Assembly (NCBI GenBank): GCA_027943335.1
Contig: BSBK01004089.1
Coordinates: 1,058,501 to 1,122,500 of the forward strand
DNA from: Chamaecyparis obtusa
Lineage: Eukaryota > Streptophyta > Pinopsida > Cupressales > Cupressaceae
Direction: 5' to 3'
DNA length: 64,000 bases
Of this stretch, positions 49,146-61,917 are shown piece by piece. The notes under the pieces were generated by a model, which saw nothing but the letters and a program-made list of their open reading frames with translations, did no database searches and had not been told where the DNA came from. Numbering within the stretch: position 1 is the stretch's first letter; the number at the start of each line of letters is the position of its first letter. The translations under genes and the position numbers were made by a program.

Positions 49146-49587
49146 GAAAAATTTGAGAGAGTTGTCAGAAATTGTCAAATTGCAAGATATCCAATGTTTC
49201 CAGCCTAGTTCCAGAATCTGTCAAAAATATCATTGTGTCAGGAACAGAGCTGTAGCTATTGAGCATTCTACCATTTTCTGAGTTTGATCTTTTGAATCTG
49301 ATCTAGTCTTCTGTTTGATCAATTTGAGTCCTTTTTATCTCGTGTCAAAACCTTGTCATAACTATCAATCTTCAATCAATCTTCAAAAATAGACTAAGTG
49401 TTGAGAACTCGTGTCCGCTATCTTTTGGGTGATCTATCCCATACATCCAGGGCATAGTGTCCTTCACCCACATCTCATCAGATCTTCAAAACTATCATAA
49501 TCTTGACAAGGTTGCGTCATCCAATTTTTTTGAATCAAATTGTTCTTCAGTTGTCTTCGTCCTTTTCTTCTATTTTATTCAAAGTTA

Positions 49588-51347
49588 ATGGTGGAGACCA
49601 GAGCTTCTTCACACAAGAAATCAGAAGAAACATCTCAGAACTTACTTTTAACCAGTCCAACTCTTGAACAACTCATCAAGTTAGGTATCTATGAAGACGA
49701 TGGTCTCAGTAACTTTCGATTGAAAACTGGTTACATACCTCCTTTATCAACTCATAGAGGTAACCAGAAAACTCCTCAATCTATTCCAGGGAGCCCAAAA
49801 ACTCCTACCATGTCTCAAGCAAGGACAAACCATGGTTCTCTAGTAGGAGGGTCCCAAGGACACCATTCTCAACATAATGCTGACCAAGAACCTACCCCCT
49901 CTGAAATCCATCGATGTCAGAATGATGATGAATTCAAGAGAATGATGAGGCATTTCTTGAAAATGGATAAAGAGGCATACTTTTTACAATTAGCCCAGGA
50001 AGGGGCTAAGCTTCCTCCCAACTTTAACATTGATGATATAATCACACATGAGGAAGAAACTCCACTCACAGCTATGACAAAATAGATGCATGCTATACAA
50101 GTCAAATTTAACAATCTTAAGAAGGAGAAGGAACCCAAGGAGTTCTCCATGGAGGCCCTATGTCCTTTCCTGTTCGACAAAAACTTGTATATGCCACCAT
50201 TCCCAAAAAGAGTGGAGATACAAAAGTATGATAAATATGACAGACACTCTGATCCTCAAGATCATGTTAGAGAGTTCTGTACACAATCCATGGAATTCAT
50301 GCATGAACCGACTTATCTAATGCATCTTTTTCCTAGATCCTTGGGAGGACCATCCATTCAGTGGTTTTCAAGATTACCTTCTACAATCAAAACTTTTGAG
50401 GAATTGATTAAATTGTTTTATCTATAATATTCCTACAATATTCAACATCCGGTCACCATGATCGATATCTGTAACCTCAAGCAATATCTAGGGGAATCAT
50501 TTCTAACTTTCCTCAAGAGGTGGAGAAAGAAGTTCTCTCTATATGCTAGACAAATTCCTGAAATGGAGAAACTTGAAATCTTTATCAATAACCTTGTTCT
50601 AGAGCTCAATTATCCATTACAAATGCAAGATCATGTATCTTTTGATAAAATGGTGGATAATGTGATCAAGATTGAGAAAGTACTTGTCAAGAAAGGAGAA
50701 ATCACACTTCAAAAGGACAAGTCTGAATCTGGATCTAGCCCAAAAGATAAAAACAAGAGCTGGAATAGAAAAAAGGTATCGTCTCTGATGGTGTTGTTGA
50801 CACTATTAGCACCCCATCAAAGGCACCAGCCTACAATCTCACCCTTGCCACCAAAGCCATTGAAGCTTCAGAGCAAAAATCTGCTGAACCATCTCCAAAG
50901 AAGCCATTCAAACGATGGGATAATAAATGAAAGTTTACTCCCCTGGGAGAATCTTTGGAATCTACCCTGAGAACCTTGATAGTTGATAACATGATCTCTT
51001 TACCACCAATCCAAAACCCTGATCGGGATCCAAAACCATATTGGTGGAAAGATAATGAATTCTATGCTTTCCATCGGACTAAAGGCCACAGAACTAATGG
51101 ATGCTTCCACTTGAAGCATACCATTCAAGACTTGATAGATCAAGGGGATATCACGATCAATAATCCTACCAGCAATAATGATCACACAGCATTTATAGAA
51201 CCGTTTCCACAACATGGCAAGGGAGTTTCCACTTCTCAGCCTAACATGGGGGCAAAAGTCAACTATGCCTACCCTAGAAACAATGCTATCATCAATATGG
51301 TTGAACCATGTCTCTCTAAGAGCTGCAATGTCATCACGATTGTATGA
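49588..51347 (+). pseudogene. gag: Gag of Tat element C
   Basis: Start taken at ATG 49588 (MVETRASSHKKSEE). Collinear with the element A Gag: LCPFLFDKN, SDPQDHVREFCTQSMEFMHE and LFPRSLGGPS. In-frame stops at 50083 and 50425, and a frameshift at an A run near 50770, after which the frame continues with an altered zinc knuckle (FYAFHRTKGHRTNGC) that keeps the His lost in A but has Tyr for the first Cys. The region ends at TGA 51345. Confidence 0.88.
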
Positions 51348-54300
51348 AGAGATAGAAATCATTCCTCAGCTAATGTGGTTACCAGATCACAAGCTCAGGC
51401 TCATCTGAAAGGACAAACACCAAGTTCATCTAATGTCCCTAAGATACCTTTCAATCTCACATCTGCTTCTAAACATAAGGTTGCCTCAAAATCTTCCAAT
51501 CCAAAGGATACAAGACCTACATCTTACAGCATCATCCAACAACTCTAGCATACCAATGCCAAAATCTCTATGTTTGAGTTACTCCAAATATCTCCAGCTC
51601 AAAGAGATATCCTAGACAAAGCTTTCCTCGGCTCTAATGTTCCTGATGATCTAGATCTAGACAAGTTTCAGACTATGGTTGGTCATCTAACATCTTTGCA
51701 ATATATCTCCTTTTCAGAAGAAGATGACAACTCCCTAAGTCACCCACATAATCAGCCCTTGCACATAGAAGTCTTGATCCAAAACCATCGAGTCAAATGT
51801 GTGTTGATAGATGGGGGCGCAGGCCTCAACATTTGTTCTTACAACTTAATCACATAGTTGGGATTCTCAGAGATGGCTATTGATCCTCAAAAGAAGATCA
51901 CCATAAAAGCCTATGATGAACAAGAAAGAGCTTTTAAAGGCACCATTGTCTTACCCATCTGAGTGGGTCCGGTCATCAAAGATACCACATGTCAGGTGCT
52001 TGATCTACAATTGGCTTACAATATCCTTCTAGGGAGACCCTGGATACATGAAATGCAAGCTATTCCTTCTACATACCATCAATGCTTGAAATTTCCCTAT
52101 GAAGGAGTGGAGGTTACTATCCCAGCAGATCTGAGTACAACTTGCAATACATTGAAGGAAAGTGTCGATAAGCTTGTTCCCAATAACAGAGAATCTTCCA
52201 TCAAGTAGCTAAATGTTGCTTCCACATCTAAGATGGACGACATTGCTAATGAGATCAATATCAAAGAACATGGGATGGGAGAATACACTATAGAGCCAAT
52301 CTTGTCTCTGACATCTCTCCCAATCTCACCTAAGTCGTATGGACAATCCTTGAAGCAGTCTAAATCAGAACCTAAGGAACCTATGGAAGCATACAAAAGA
52401 AATTTTGTGGTGGAGCAAGTATCCAAACAAGAATTTGAAGAGGATGAAGCTATGCTGGCATGGCTATATAAAGAGGATTCTGAATCTAAAATTGTTCAAC
52501 CTAGTGAATCTATAGCACCTACAATCCCTTCTAATTCATATGGTCCAGGAAACAAATTGATAGCCAAGATGGGATATTCCGGTCAAGGACCTCTAGGAAT
52601 CAGTGAAAAGGGTCTTGTGACACCCATTTCACATATTGGTAGAGCCAACAAAGATACTGGTGGCTTAGGGTTTCAGAAGAAACCCTATCATCTCAAAGGT
52701 GGTTGTTCTCATGTCATAGAACAAATTGCACTAGGAGAACCCCTTCTTAAGAAAGAAGAAACAGAACCCTCTGATGATGATTCAGATAGCTCTGAGCTTA
52801 TCCCCTATGAAAAATTGCCTAATGAGATCAAAGATCTTCTTGATGATAAAGATGATCCTATCAGAAGAATTAATGTAGTAGAAACACAAGAACCTACTCT
52901 AGTGCAAGAGATGGTTGCACCACAAGAACCAACTAATCTCGAAGGCAATCAAACTGATCAAGAAGAAGGGGATAGTTATTCTGACACTGATTCCCATGAA
53001 TATGAATTCAAGTCAGAGACTGAGGGTAATCCTTCTTGGGGTATTCATCCCGATTTCACACATTTTCTAAGATTTCCTAGAGATCCTGAATCAGAAGCTG
53101 AGTCAAATGACTATGAATGGGGTGCCATTCCAGAAGAAGATGAGCTTATAATAGAGAAATATATTGATGTTATTCACCAATATGTATCTCAACCCAACGT
53201 AGGTCTAGAGTGAAACAATGAACTTAACGTGTCTGATCCACCTATGGCTGAAGAGGACTCCCATGATGATGTTGAGCCTATTCACGAATTGAACATTTTG
53301 AGCTGTAATATCACCTTTGAACTTGAGCATCGGGTTAGGACCAATGATGACATATCCCCATCCGTGAACACCATATCCCAAGCCTTTCTCGCTTTAACTA
53401 TCCAACGCCCTGATCTTATCGACCAAACTTCCACAAACCCAAGCAATGGTGTTTACACCTTTTCCAGTGACTATGCCCTTGCTTGCTACCTCAATGCAGT
53501 TGAGCCTATGAGTACTTCCATTAGTGAACCGAGCGTCAGCATGACCGAGTCGGACATTAAATATCTTAGTCAAAAAAATAAGAGTAAAAAGAAAAAGAAA
53601 AAGAGTTCTAAGGGTGAAAACCACTTTGTGGCAGTCTCAGAACCGACAAAAGTAAAAAGAAAAGACGTATCTAAAAGTGAAAACCTCTTTGAGGTACCTA
53701 AGGATGAGATATTTGATGTCCTTCCGAGTCATTTATAGGATAAATCTCTAGTTCTGATTGAGCCAACTCAATCCATCAATTTGGGTACAATAGAGGAACC
53801 ACAATTGGTACATGTAGCACAATCTCTATCAAAAGAAGAGAAATAGAAATTCACTACATTCTTATCAGACAAAAAGATCAACTTTGCATGGAAATATTCA
53901 GATATGCCAGGATTGGATCCCAATCTCATTATGCACCATCTATCCATTGCTCCTGGAGTAAAACCAATCAAAAAAAGATTGAGAAAGATGCATCCTCATG
54001 TTGCACTCTTAGTCAAAGTAGAACTAGAAAAACTCCTAAAAGCTAGATTCATCCGTGTCATAGACTATGCTAAGTGGATCTCTAACATTGTACCTATTTC
54101 AAAACCAGATGGTTCAATCAGAGTGTGCACGAACTTTAGAAATGTGAACAGAGCATTCCCTAAGGATGATTTTCTGCTGCCTAACAGTGATATGATAGTG
54201 GACATGACTGCGGGCTATGAAATGTATTCCTTAATGGATGGCTTTTCTGGGTACAACCAAATCAAAATTGCTCCAGAAGATCAAGAGAAAATAGCTTTCA

Positions 54301-57043
54301 CATGTGCGTGGGGAACCTTTTGTTGGAATGTTATGCCATTCAGACTCAAAAATGCTGGAGCTACATATCAAAGAGCAATGACATCTATTTTTCATGATAT
54401 GATACATAAAACAATGGAGGATTATGTGGATGATACCTTGGTAAAATCCATGATTAGAACTGAACATCTAACAGACCTGAGCATGATCCTAGACAGAATG
54501 GAACACTTTAGTCTCCGACTAAATCCTAAGAAGTGTGCTTTTGGTGTCACTTCTGGAAAGCTCTTAGGATACATAGTTTCAAAGAAAGGCATTGAAGTTG
54601 ATCCGGCTAAAGTCAAGGCTATAATAGAGATGCAATCTCCCACAAATATCAGTCAAATGCGGACGTTGCAAGGTAGAGTATAGTCCATCAGAAGATTCAT
54701 ATCACAGTTAGCTGACATATCACAACCTTTTACAAAAACATTACATAAAGGTGTGACCTTTGCATGGAATGAAGAATGTGAGAACAACTTTAACCATATC
54801 AAGAAGTATCTATCAAATCCGCCTATCTTGATGCCTCCTATTCATGGGAAGCCATTGATCTTGTATGTCTCCGCAAAAGCCACATCACTGGGGGCATTGC
54901 TAGCGCAACATGATGAAGACAAGAAAGAAAGAGCCATCTACTATATCAGCAGAACTTTAGTGGCCTATGAGAAGAACTACTCAATGATAGAGAAGGCATG
55001 TCTAGCAGTGATCTTTGCATCACAAAAATTGAGACACTATATGTTAGCTCATACCACGCATCTAGTAGCAAAAATTGATCCACTGAAATACCTACTAAGC
55101 AAGGCGGCCCTCACCGGTAGACTAGCTAAATGGGTCATGCTTCTAAGTGAATTTGACATTGAATATGTTGAAAGAAAAGCTATAAAAGGTGAAGTTATTG
55201 CTGATCAACTAGCAGATGCACCCATGTTTGATGATACACCCATGCAAATGGAATTTCCCGATTCCTCTATCATGCACCTCTCTTCTAGAGCATGGTGGTT
55301 ATTCTTTGATGGCTCCTACACATAGAATGGATCTAGAGCAGGCATATTATTCATCACTCCTCAAGGATACTCGATACCCAAAGCATTTAGACTAAAGTTT
55401 CCTTGCACAAACAATATTGCTAAATATGAGGCACTTCTCAATGGTATGAAAATGGCAATACAGTGGAGAGTTATAGAGATGCACATCCATGGAGACTCAC
55501 AACTGGTTATCCACCAAGTCAATGATGTGTACCAAACCAAAGATGAAAAGCTCATTCCGTACAAGAGAATGGTAGATGATTTAAAGAAATACTTCATCTC
55601 TATCACATTTGAGCAAATACCCAGAATGGAGAATAAGGCTACCGATGTAATGGTGACATTATCTACTCTCTTACAGCATCCCGAACATGAACTACACTAT
55701 GAGTTCCTGGTGGAAGCCCTATCCTATCCTGCATATGTCTCCCCTAAAACCCACATGATCTGCACTGTTGTAGGTTATGACTCATCTCGCTACAAAAATC
55801 TGTTCTCCTATCTCCACGACCAAATCATCCTTGAGTCCTTTAACCATTTTGAGAAATGAAATCTTATCCGCTCCGCATCCTGATATGTCATCATTGGTAA
55901 TGACCTATACAAATGAGGTCTAGATGGTACACTGCTTAGATGTTTAGAATAGGAAGAGTCTCAACGTGCATTAGAGGAAGTCCATGAGGGTATATGTGGG
56001 TCACACTCAAACGGTTTAATGTTAGCTTGAAAATTTATTAGGGCTGGGTACTATTGGCCTGAAATGGAGAAATAGGCTATTAAATTTGCTAAAAATTGTC
56101 AACAGTGTCAAGTACATGGAAACTTGATTCATGCTCCAGGGAGAGATATGATTCCCTTTACTACACAATGACCTTTTCAACAATGGGCATTTGATCTCAT
56201 AGGTGCTATCCATCCGCACTCTTCTAATGGACATACCCATATAATCACAGCTACAAATTATTTTACAAAATGGGTAGAAGCAGTTCCTCTAACACAAGCA
56301 ACAGGGAAACAGATTTCTATGTTCATCCTAAACTACATCATTTGCAGATATGGATCCCTCACTCTATAATCACAGATAACGGGGGCCAATTCAAAAATAA
56401 AGATCTAGATGACTTATGTAGTAAATTCAAGATTACACAACATTGGTCTTCTATTTACTATCCTCAAGGGAATGGACAAGCTGAGGCTTCAAACAAAAAT
56501 CTCCTAAAGATCTTGCACAGAACAGTAAATAAAATAGGAAGAGACTGGCATCTCATGATCAATCTAGCTCTCTAGGCATACAGAACTAGTATCAAAAGGC
56601 CTACAGGGGCTACACCTTTCACTTTAGTTTATGGGTCTGAAGCAGTACTACCTATTGAGGTTGAAATCTCATCACTCTGAATCAAAATGCATGGACTTGT
56701 CACCAACGATGACTACAGAGTGTCTAGGTTACAAGAACTTGAATTACTAGATGAGCGTAGGCAAGCAGCGTATGATCATCTCAGAGTATATCAGAAGAGA
56801 ATGTCTAGAGGCTACAACAAGAAAGTCAGGAACAGAGAATTTCAGGTGGGTGATCTAGTGTTGAGAGAAAATCCTAAAAATCAATCACATCAAGAACGCA
56901 AGGGGAAGTTCAAACCCAATTGGTTGGGTCCTTTTGTTATCACTGCTACTTTTGGCTCTGGTGCCTATCAACTCTCAATGACTAAAGGAGAACAGCTCTG
57001 AGAACCAATCAACGTACTCCATCTGAAGAAATTCTATGCTTAA
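51348..57043 (+). pseudogene. pol: Protease and Pol of Tat element C
   Basis: Protease VLIDGGAGLNIC (about 51802), LLGRPWIHEMQ (about 52030), G-patch (KMGYSGQGPLG, about 52570), RT (about 53930-54680) with an intact YVDD, RNase H (about 54750-55220), second RNase H (about 55290-55660) and integrase with FDLIG, TDNGGQF and GNGQAEA, all three catalytic residues present. The frame carries a dozen or so stops and a one-base deletion near 56354. Many stops sit where element A has Gln, Trp or Arg. The C-terminus stops at TGA 56999, then continues in frame EPINVLHLKKFYA to 57043, exactly as in A. Confidence 0.9.
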
Positions 57044-57110
57044 GGCATTCAGTTCTTGGTAAATGTCCTAAAAAAATCTTAAAAATTAGAAAAAGTCTTC
57101 AAAAAATGAA

Positions 57111-57367
57111 CATCTTGGTGAAAACCTAGCAATAGGCGCCTTGATGATTCACAAAAAAATTGAAAAATATCAAAAGTACAAAAAAAATTGAAAAATATCA
57201 AAAGTACAAAAAAATTGAAAAATATCAAAAGTACAAAAAAATTGAAAAAATAAAAAATACAAAAAAAAAGAAAAAGTGCCTTGGTGAAAACATGGAAATA
57301 GGCACCTTGGTAGCAAAAATAGAATCTCTACCAAGATGGTGAAAACCTGGCAAACGGGCACCACTTG
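57111..57367 (+). repeat. Three pol-3' hairpins of element C
   Basis: Units 57111-57146, 57279-57310 and 57332-57367. Unit 1 pairs CATC..GGTG with CGCC..GATG around a TT/TT mismatch; unit 2 pairs CC..GGTG with CACC..GG around the same mismatch; unit 3 pairs CAAGATGGTG with CACCACTTG with one bulged A. Loops are 16-17 bases of the same type as in element A. Confidence 0.65.
57152..57260 (+). repeat. A-rich 27-28-bp tandem repeat
   Basis: About four units of AAATTGAAAAATATCAAAAG type between hairpins 1 and 2. Element A has a comparable A-rich spacer there. Confidence 0.75.
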
Positions 57368-57527
57368 TTCAAAATGCTCTATCTATCAGCACAATCTTGG
57401 TCTTTCCCAGCTTTCAGTCTTGCTTTAGTTTGTACATATCTCCCGGTTTGTTTTTGCATTTCCAGTTTTCAATAAGTCAGTTTGTACACCAATCAGCTTG
57501 CGCATCTGTATCCTATCAATGTTCAAA

Positions 57528-57537
57528 CTTGGGGGCA
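57528..57537 (+). other. Conserved purine-rich CTTGGGGGCA box (element C)
   Basis: Same ten bases as element A 20433-20442, 4.4 kb before the true polypurine tract. Confidence 0.4.
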
Positions 57538-58347
57538 ATCAATGTCATATCCTATGGCCTCCAATGTATCTTAGACGTATCCTATCCAGTCAGAGTCCTT
57601 TGAAGCTTCAAGTTGAGTCAGTCTGTCTATCTTGTCTCCAGAAAGGATTTTGCATCTGTCTATGGTTTCATCACTAGTGGGCATTGTATTGATTTATCCG
57701 GTTACCAAAAAGTTCAATGATGATAACAAATCGACATATGATCAGTGACTAGGTCCTAGGTCTTAGATTGCATTTTTCATCTTTGCATGATCTCACAATG
57801 ACTAAATAAACTTCGAAGCTTAAATGATTCTTCAATCACATCTTCAAATCTAACAAGAGCTGAACCTAACTCGAAGGTCTCTTTAGAGAATCACAAGCAA
57901 TGATCCTCCTGGGTTAACCATCTTTTTGACATAAGACTGAGTACTTGTCTTCATCAACCTGCAAAACATATCATGTATATCATTGCATTTACATATCATA
58001 TCATAAAAATTTATTGCATTACATTTATATCCATTGCATAAACATACATATTTCCATAATCATTACATTTGCATAACATTCATACATATGAAAGAAATCA
58101 TTGCATTGCATTGATCCATACATACATTCTACACTACTCATAGCATTAACATCACATGATATCATCATACATAACAAAAATGACAAGTACACATGATGTC
58201 ACAACCAAAAATATCGATCTCATGTATATATCAAAAATTTCAAATAGTCAGGGGTGCACTACTGGCACAGGGTACAAACGAATGAGCTCCGTAGAGCTAT
58301 CAGACACAATAATGTATCAGTGAGAAAGTAACAGATGAGAAGAGAAA
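57538..58347. other. Non-coding spacer of element C
   Basis: The second half is rich in ATTGCAT and ACATAC words, as in element A at 27.8-28.1 kb. No gene seen; it would be the 3' untranslated region of the antisense gene. Confidence 0.5.
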
Positions 58348-60243
58348 TCAACTATCAGCATGCTCCTCTGCATTTGGTGGAGGAGGAGGTGGTGCATCTG
58401 GTATCGCCTCCACTCTCGGTGCCCTAGCTCCCTCTGATGCTACCATGTACTGAGAATAGGTGGGCACTCTCTATGCAGCAGGGACTACTGCATAGTAAGC
58501 AGAAACATAATATGCAGCCCGCGCAGTCTGGTGAATCACCTATGCCTGTAATCTCTGCATCTCTGCACGCTACTTTGTACACTGCCTATCTACCTCTCAA
58601 TGCCTCTCCTCTAATCTGGCATTCTCTATATTCAGGTCCCGGACCTGGACTGTAAGCCATCTGATAATCTCAGCCGAAGTAAGAGGAACTGCAGGCTCTG
58701 CATCAGCTACTGGCATATCTATGTCCTGTGTTGGCTGATCTGTATGTGAAGGAATGCTAACCCTGTGCGCCTTACGACATCTAACCTCAACACCCAAATC
58801 AAATGTGTCATCCACACCTATACCACCTAGAAACTACTCAGCTCCTAGAACATCATCTGCAGATCCTACTCCACCCAGTGTACCACTATCACCTCTGCTC
58901 CGTCTCTGTGTCCCAGAAGATGTACCCGTTGTAGATGTAGAAGGATGCAAAGGCCTCACATGTCCTGGTGCTCTCTGTGAAGGAGCTATGGCTCTCTATC
59001 TCAGAGGAGTAGGGTGTACCACCTGTGGTCTTGGTCCTGCTCTCATAGGAGCCCCTATAACATCCATAACCTCCTCCATGGAGGGTATCAGCTCTATCAG
59101 ATCAGAAAATCAGTGAATCCGATGATTAGCAAGCCATGCCACATATGCATCTATAACCTCTGCATCCACCACCTCTGGGTGATACTCCCAGTCTCTCCCA
59201 ATGATATGATGGTACTCATCAGCACATATAGCATAACTGAGCCGTGGTGCCCATTCGAGCCCTATCTCATGCACAATGCGGGCATAAGCAGTATAATCCT
59301 GAGGGACATCCTAAATACATCCATACTGATGCCAAACTCTAGTAATAAAAAATCTCTCCAAGATGGTGGAGGTCCATCATAGCAGTACCCTGCTCTGGAA
59401 AAAGAATGAAAATTGCTCTCTCGCAATAGGCCAGGCCTCTATCCGTAAATATGGCCTCCAGATCATGAAAGTCATATCATCTAAACACCAGTGAAAGTAC
59501 TCGGTGTGTCCCATGTGAACCTGTGTGACATAGCCAGCATAAGCATAAATGACAGGGTCCTGTGGCTGCCTCTGCGTCTGAAAAATTGGCCTCAAAACTG
59601 GGATATGCTCCCAAGCCCATATCTGCAGTACCAACGTTCCTGAAGCAAATGTCTTGCAGTCTTGATACATGACCTCATGCATCTCAGAATACAAGTGAGC
59701 CAACAGACACTGACCCCAAGCCAGCTTAGTAGGTGTAGCCATCAAAAGTGCTACCATAGGTGCCCATCCCATCAAGAAGCCGTTCTTCTAAAGGCTAGGC
59801 ATAATCAACTCTCCAATCATCCCCGCAATGATACACTCTAGACGATGTGTCTGCCCATATCTCTGTATGAGTGTCTCCCAGGATATAGACCCAGTGAGCT
59901 GGGTATCATCACTGAACAGTCGTCTGAAAGCATGCAGACCAGTGGATCCTCCACTCATATACTCAGGCCGACGAGGACTATGAAATGGAATATGAAGGAT
60001 CCTATACACGTCCTCTGGTGTAACAGTGATCTCTCTAGTAGGTAGGTGAAAGGTCTATGTCTCAGAATGGTATCGCTCTATCAACGCAGTCAGTAGGCCA
60101 TGATTTACCCCAATATCGGGTAAATGTATCAAGTGCTCAAAACCACATGTAGCAAGATGAACCCTCATAGGGTCTAGCAAGGCGACACATAATCTCTGGG
60201 TGGCCGGATAAGAATGGCGAACATGTACATCAAGATTTGTGAC
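58348..60243 (-). pseudogene. Antisense PMD-like gene of element C, exon 2
   Basis: One minus-strand frame of 632 codons, no frameshift noted, with around ten stops. It starts after an acceptor (CTGTTTCTTTATGATTTAG). Collinear with the element A gene: RYHSET, stop, TFHLP..EITVTPEDVYRIL; CLLAHLYSEMHEVMYQD; LQIWAWEHIPVLRP; DAYVAWLANH. These resemble the plant mobile domain. The C-terminal third differs from A, with a charged coiled segment (VQVRDLNIENARLEERH) and a proline run before the stop at 58348. In A the gene has stops at different places, so each copy decayed separately from a working ancestor. Confidence 0.75.
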
Positions 60244-60419
60244 CTAAATCATAAAGAAACAGGTTGTTTTATCAAAAATTTAATTCAAATCAGGCCAAAA
60301 GTATCAGAATGACACAGTTTTGAAGTTTCAGAAGGTGGGGCAAAGTATCCGCAATCAGGCAAAAGGATCAGAAAAGTTAGATTTTTGCCCTAAAAATGAT
60401 GTTTTAACACTCTATTTTT

Positions 60420-60656
60420 CAAATGACATTCCAGACTGGCATCAAATGTCGTACAACATTCCACAATAGACCAAATGACAATCCATAGTCATACGACACT
60501 GCGCCCCGGATTCATACGAGTTTAGAGGGACCCGATGAAATGTCGTACGACACAAGGGTCCCTCTCATACGACACTTGGGCGTGGTTGAAATGACAAAGT
60601 AAATTCAAATGAAATGTCATACGAGTCTGGACTGGGACTCGTATGAGTTTCTACAC
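60420..60656 (-). repeat. Motif array in the intron of the antisense gene (C)
   Basis: Five exact minus-strand matches to TGTCRYNYG (plus coordinates start 60420, 60472, 60490, 60544, 60566) and two plus-strand ones (60541, 60615; TGTCGTACGA is itself nearly palindromic). They lie inside the putative 508-base intron (60244-60751). Confidence 0.75.
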
Positions 60657-60751
60657 AAACGAAATTCAAAAGCTAAAAACGCGTATGGAAAAATTTAAAA
60701 ATGCTATAAATCATCAAAAACATGCATTTTCAGGGGGGAACAGAGGTCCAC

Positions 60752-60847
60752 CTACGGATGTCCATACTGTCGAGGTTTGTCATGTCTCCGACTGCGCTCA
60801 AAATGGTGCGAACTCACAGGTACCTTCAGTTCTCGCTGGTCTGCCAT
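60752..60847 (-). pseudogene. Antisense PMD-like gene of element C, exon 1
   Basis: Starts at ATG 60847 (MADQRELKVPVSSHHFERSR). VP, H, FER and R positions agree with exon 1 of element A. The donor is uncertain: TAG followed by GTGGAC keeps the right phase but needs the TAG to be a mutated codon, while GTAGGT five bases earlier would shift the frame. Confidence 0.45.
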
Positions 60848-60920
60848 TTTTCTCATTCAGAGGGCTCCATAGAATCTCTAAAGTCAAAGGGTTGAAATGA
60901 ATTGAAAATGACCCTTCTGA

Positions 60921-60931
60921 CCTTTATATAG
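60921..60931 (-). promoter_or_regulatory. TATA box of the antisense gene (C)
   Basis: CTATATAAAGG on the minus strand, about 75 bases upstream of the exon 1 ATG, the spacing expected for a short leader. Confidence 0.55.
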
Positions 60932-61902
60932 CTTTCGACCTAATTTTAAAAAGTGCTCCGTTTTCCATAAAAATTGCACCCCTGGCTAATTTTGACGTTC
61001 TGAATCCATTTTCGGGATCAAAATTGAAATCCAAGATCATTTATTATGTCAAAATCGCGATTTAAAATTTTTGGAACCAGGACGGTCTACTGCTTGCATA
61101 ATCGACCTTCAATCTTCACAGAAATCCAGTATTTAACTTAACTGATTAGCTTACATCAAACTATCAAAATTTCAACTTGGTCAACCATGGTCAACTCATG
61201 GTTTAACCTAGTCAAACTTGGTCTTTTGGACCTCCAAACGATGCAGAATGCATTCTCAGATGTGTATAACCCACTTCTCAAATCAATTAACATGCTTCTA
61301 AACTATAACGCTAACTTTTCTTGTCAAATTTCAATTTTCATCCCGAAGGGGGCATGGTATTGCACATCATTCAAAGTCTGTAAATCAAATTCTGTCGATC
61401 AAATCTATCAATATCTTTCATCAGTGATCAAGACAAAAATCACGTCTAGTCACTGATTCATCAAAAGTCCTCATCGCTCGGGCAAATCTATCATCACTTG
61501 GGGCATATCAGATTCATCAATCCATATCAATCTGGTATTCTCTTAATCTTGTAATCCGTATCAGTTTTTGCAACCATTAGATCATAGTGTTCTTTCCTTG
61601 GTTCTTCGAAAACTAAAGGATTCGAATGTGATACTTGCTAGTTCTGCTAAGACAATCGAGTTTAGAACGGGTCACTCACTTCTTATCAATCCTAAGGTTC
61701 AGAATCAGGAATTTTGACACTTTTTCGCAATCATAGGTTCATTTTCTGTTATAGTAAACATTATCTCTAGTCATTCAGGACCTCCTATCTCAATATCTTT
61801 CAATCGGTTTCTATCTTGAGATCGGTTTATCAATTTCAAATCAGTTTCATATCTCTATCAAACACAGACTATCTTTGAACCACTGCACTTCGCATAGTAA
61901 TT
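60932..61902. other. Element C sequence between antisense promoter and 3' LTR
   Basis: No ORF of note. It would contain upstream control sequence of the antisense gene. No TGTCRYNYG cluster was seen here. Confidence 0.45.
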
Positions 61903-61917
61903 CAAAGAGGGGCAAAA
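61903..61917 (+). other. Polypurine tract of element C
   Basis: CAAAGAGGGGCAAAA ends directly at the 3' LTR; it would prime plus-strand DNA synthesis. Confidence 0.85.

Larger units (their letters stand above)
46859..49587 (+). other. Untranslated leader of element C
   Basis: Apart from the two arrays and the 98-bp tandem repeat, no coding sequence is seen. A run of TTCGTCCTTTTCTTCTATTTT followed by ATTCAAAG just before the gag ATG could act as a splice acceptor or simply be pyrimidine-rich leader. Confidence 0.45.

Noticed and set aside
60643..60900. Plus-strand ORF of 85 codons in element C
   Set aside because: It overlaps antisense exon 1 and the intron array; no motif, and its start is within the array.
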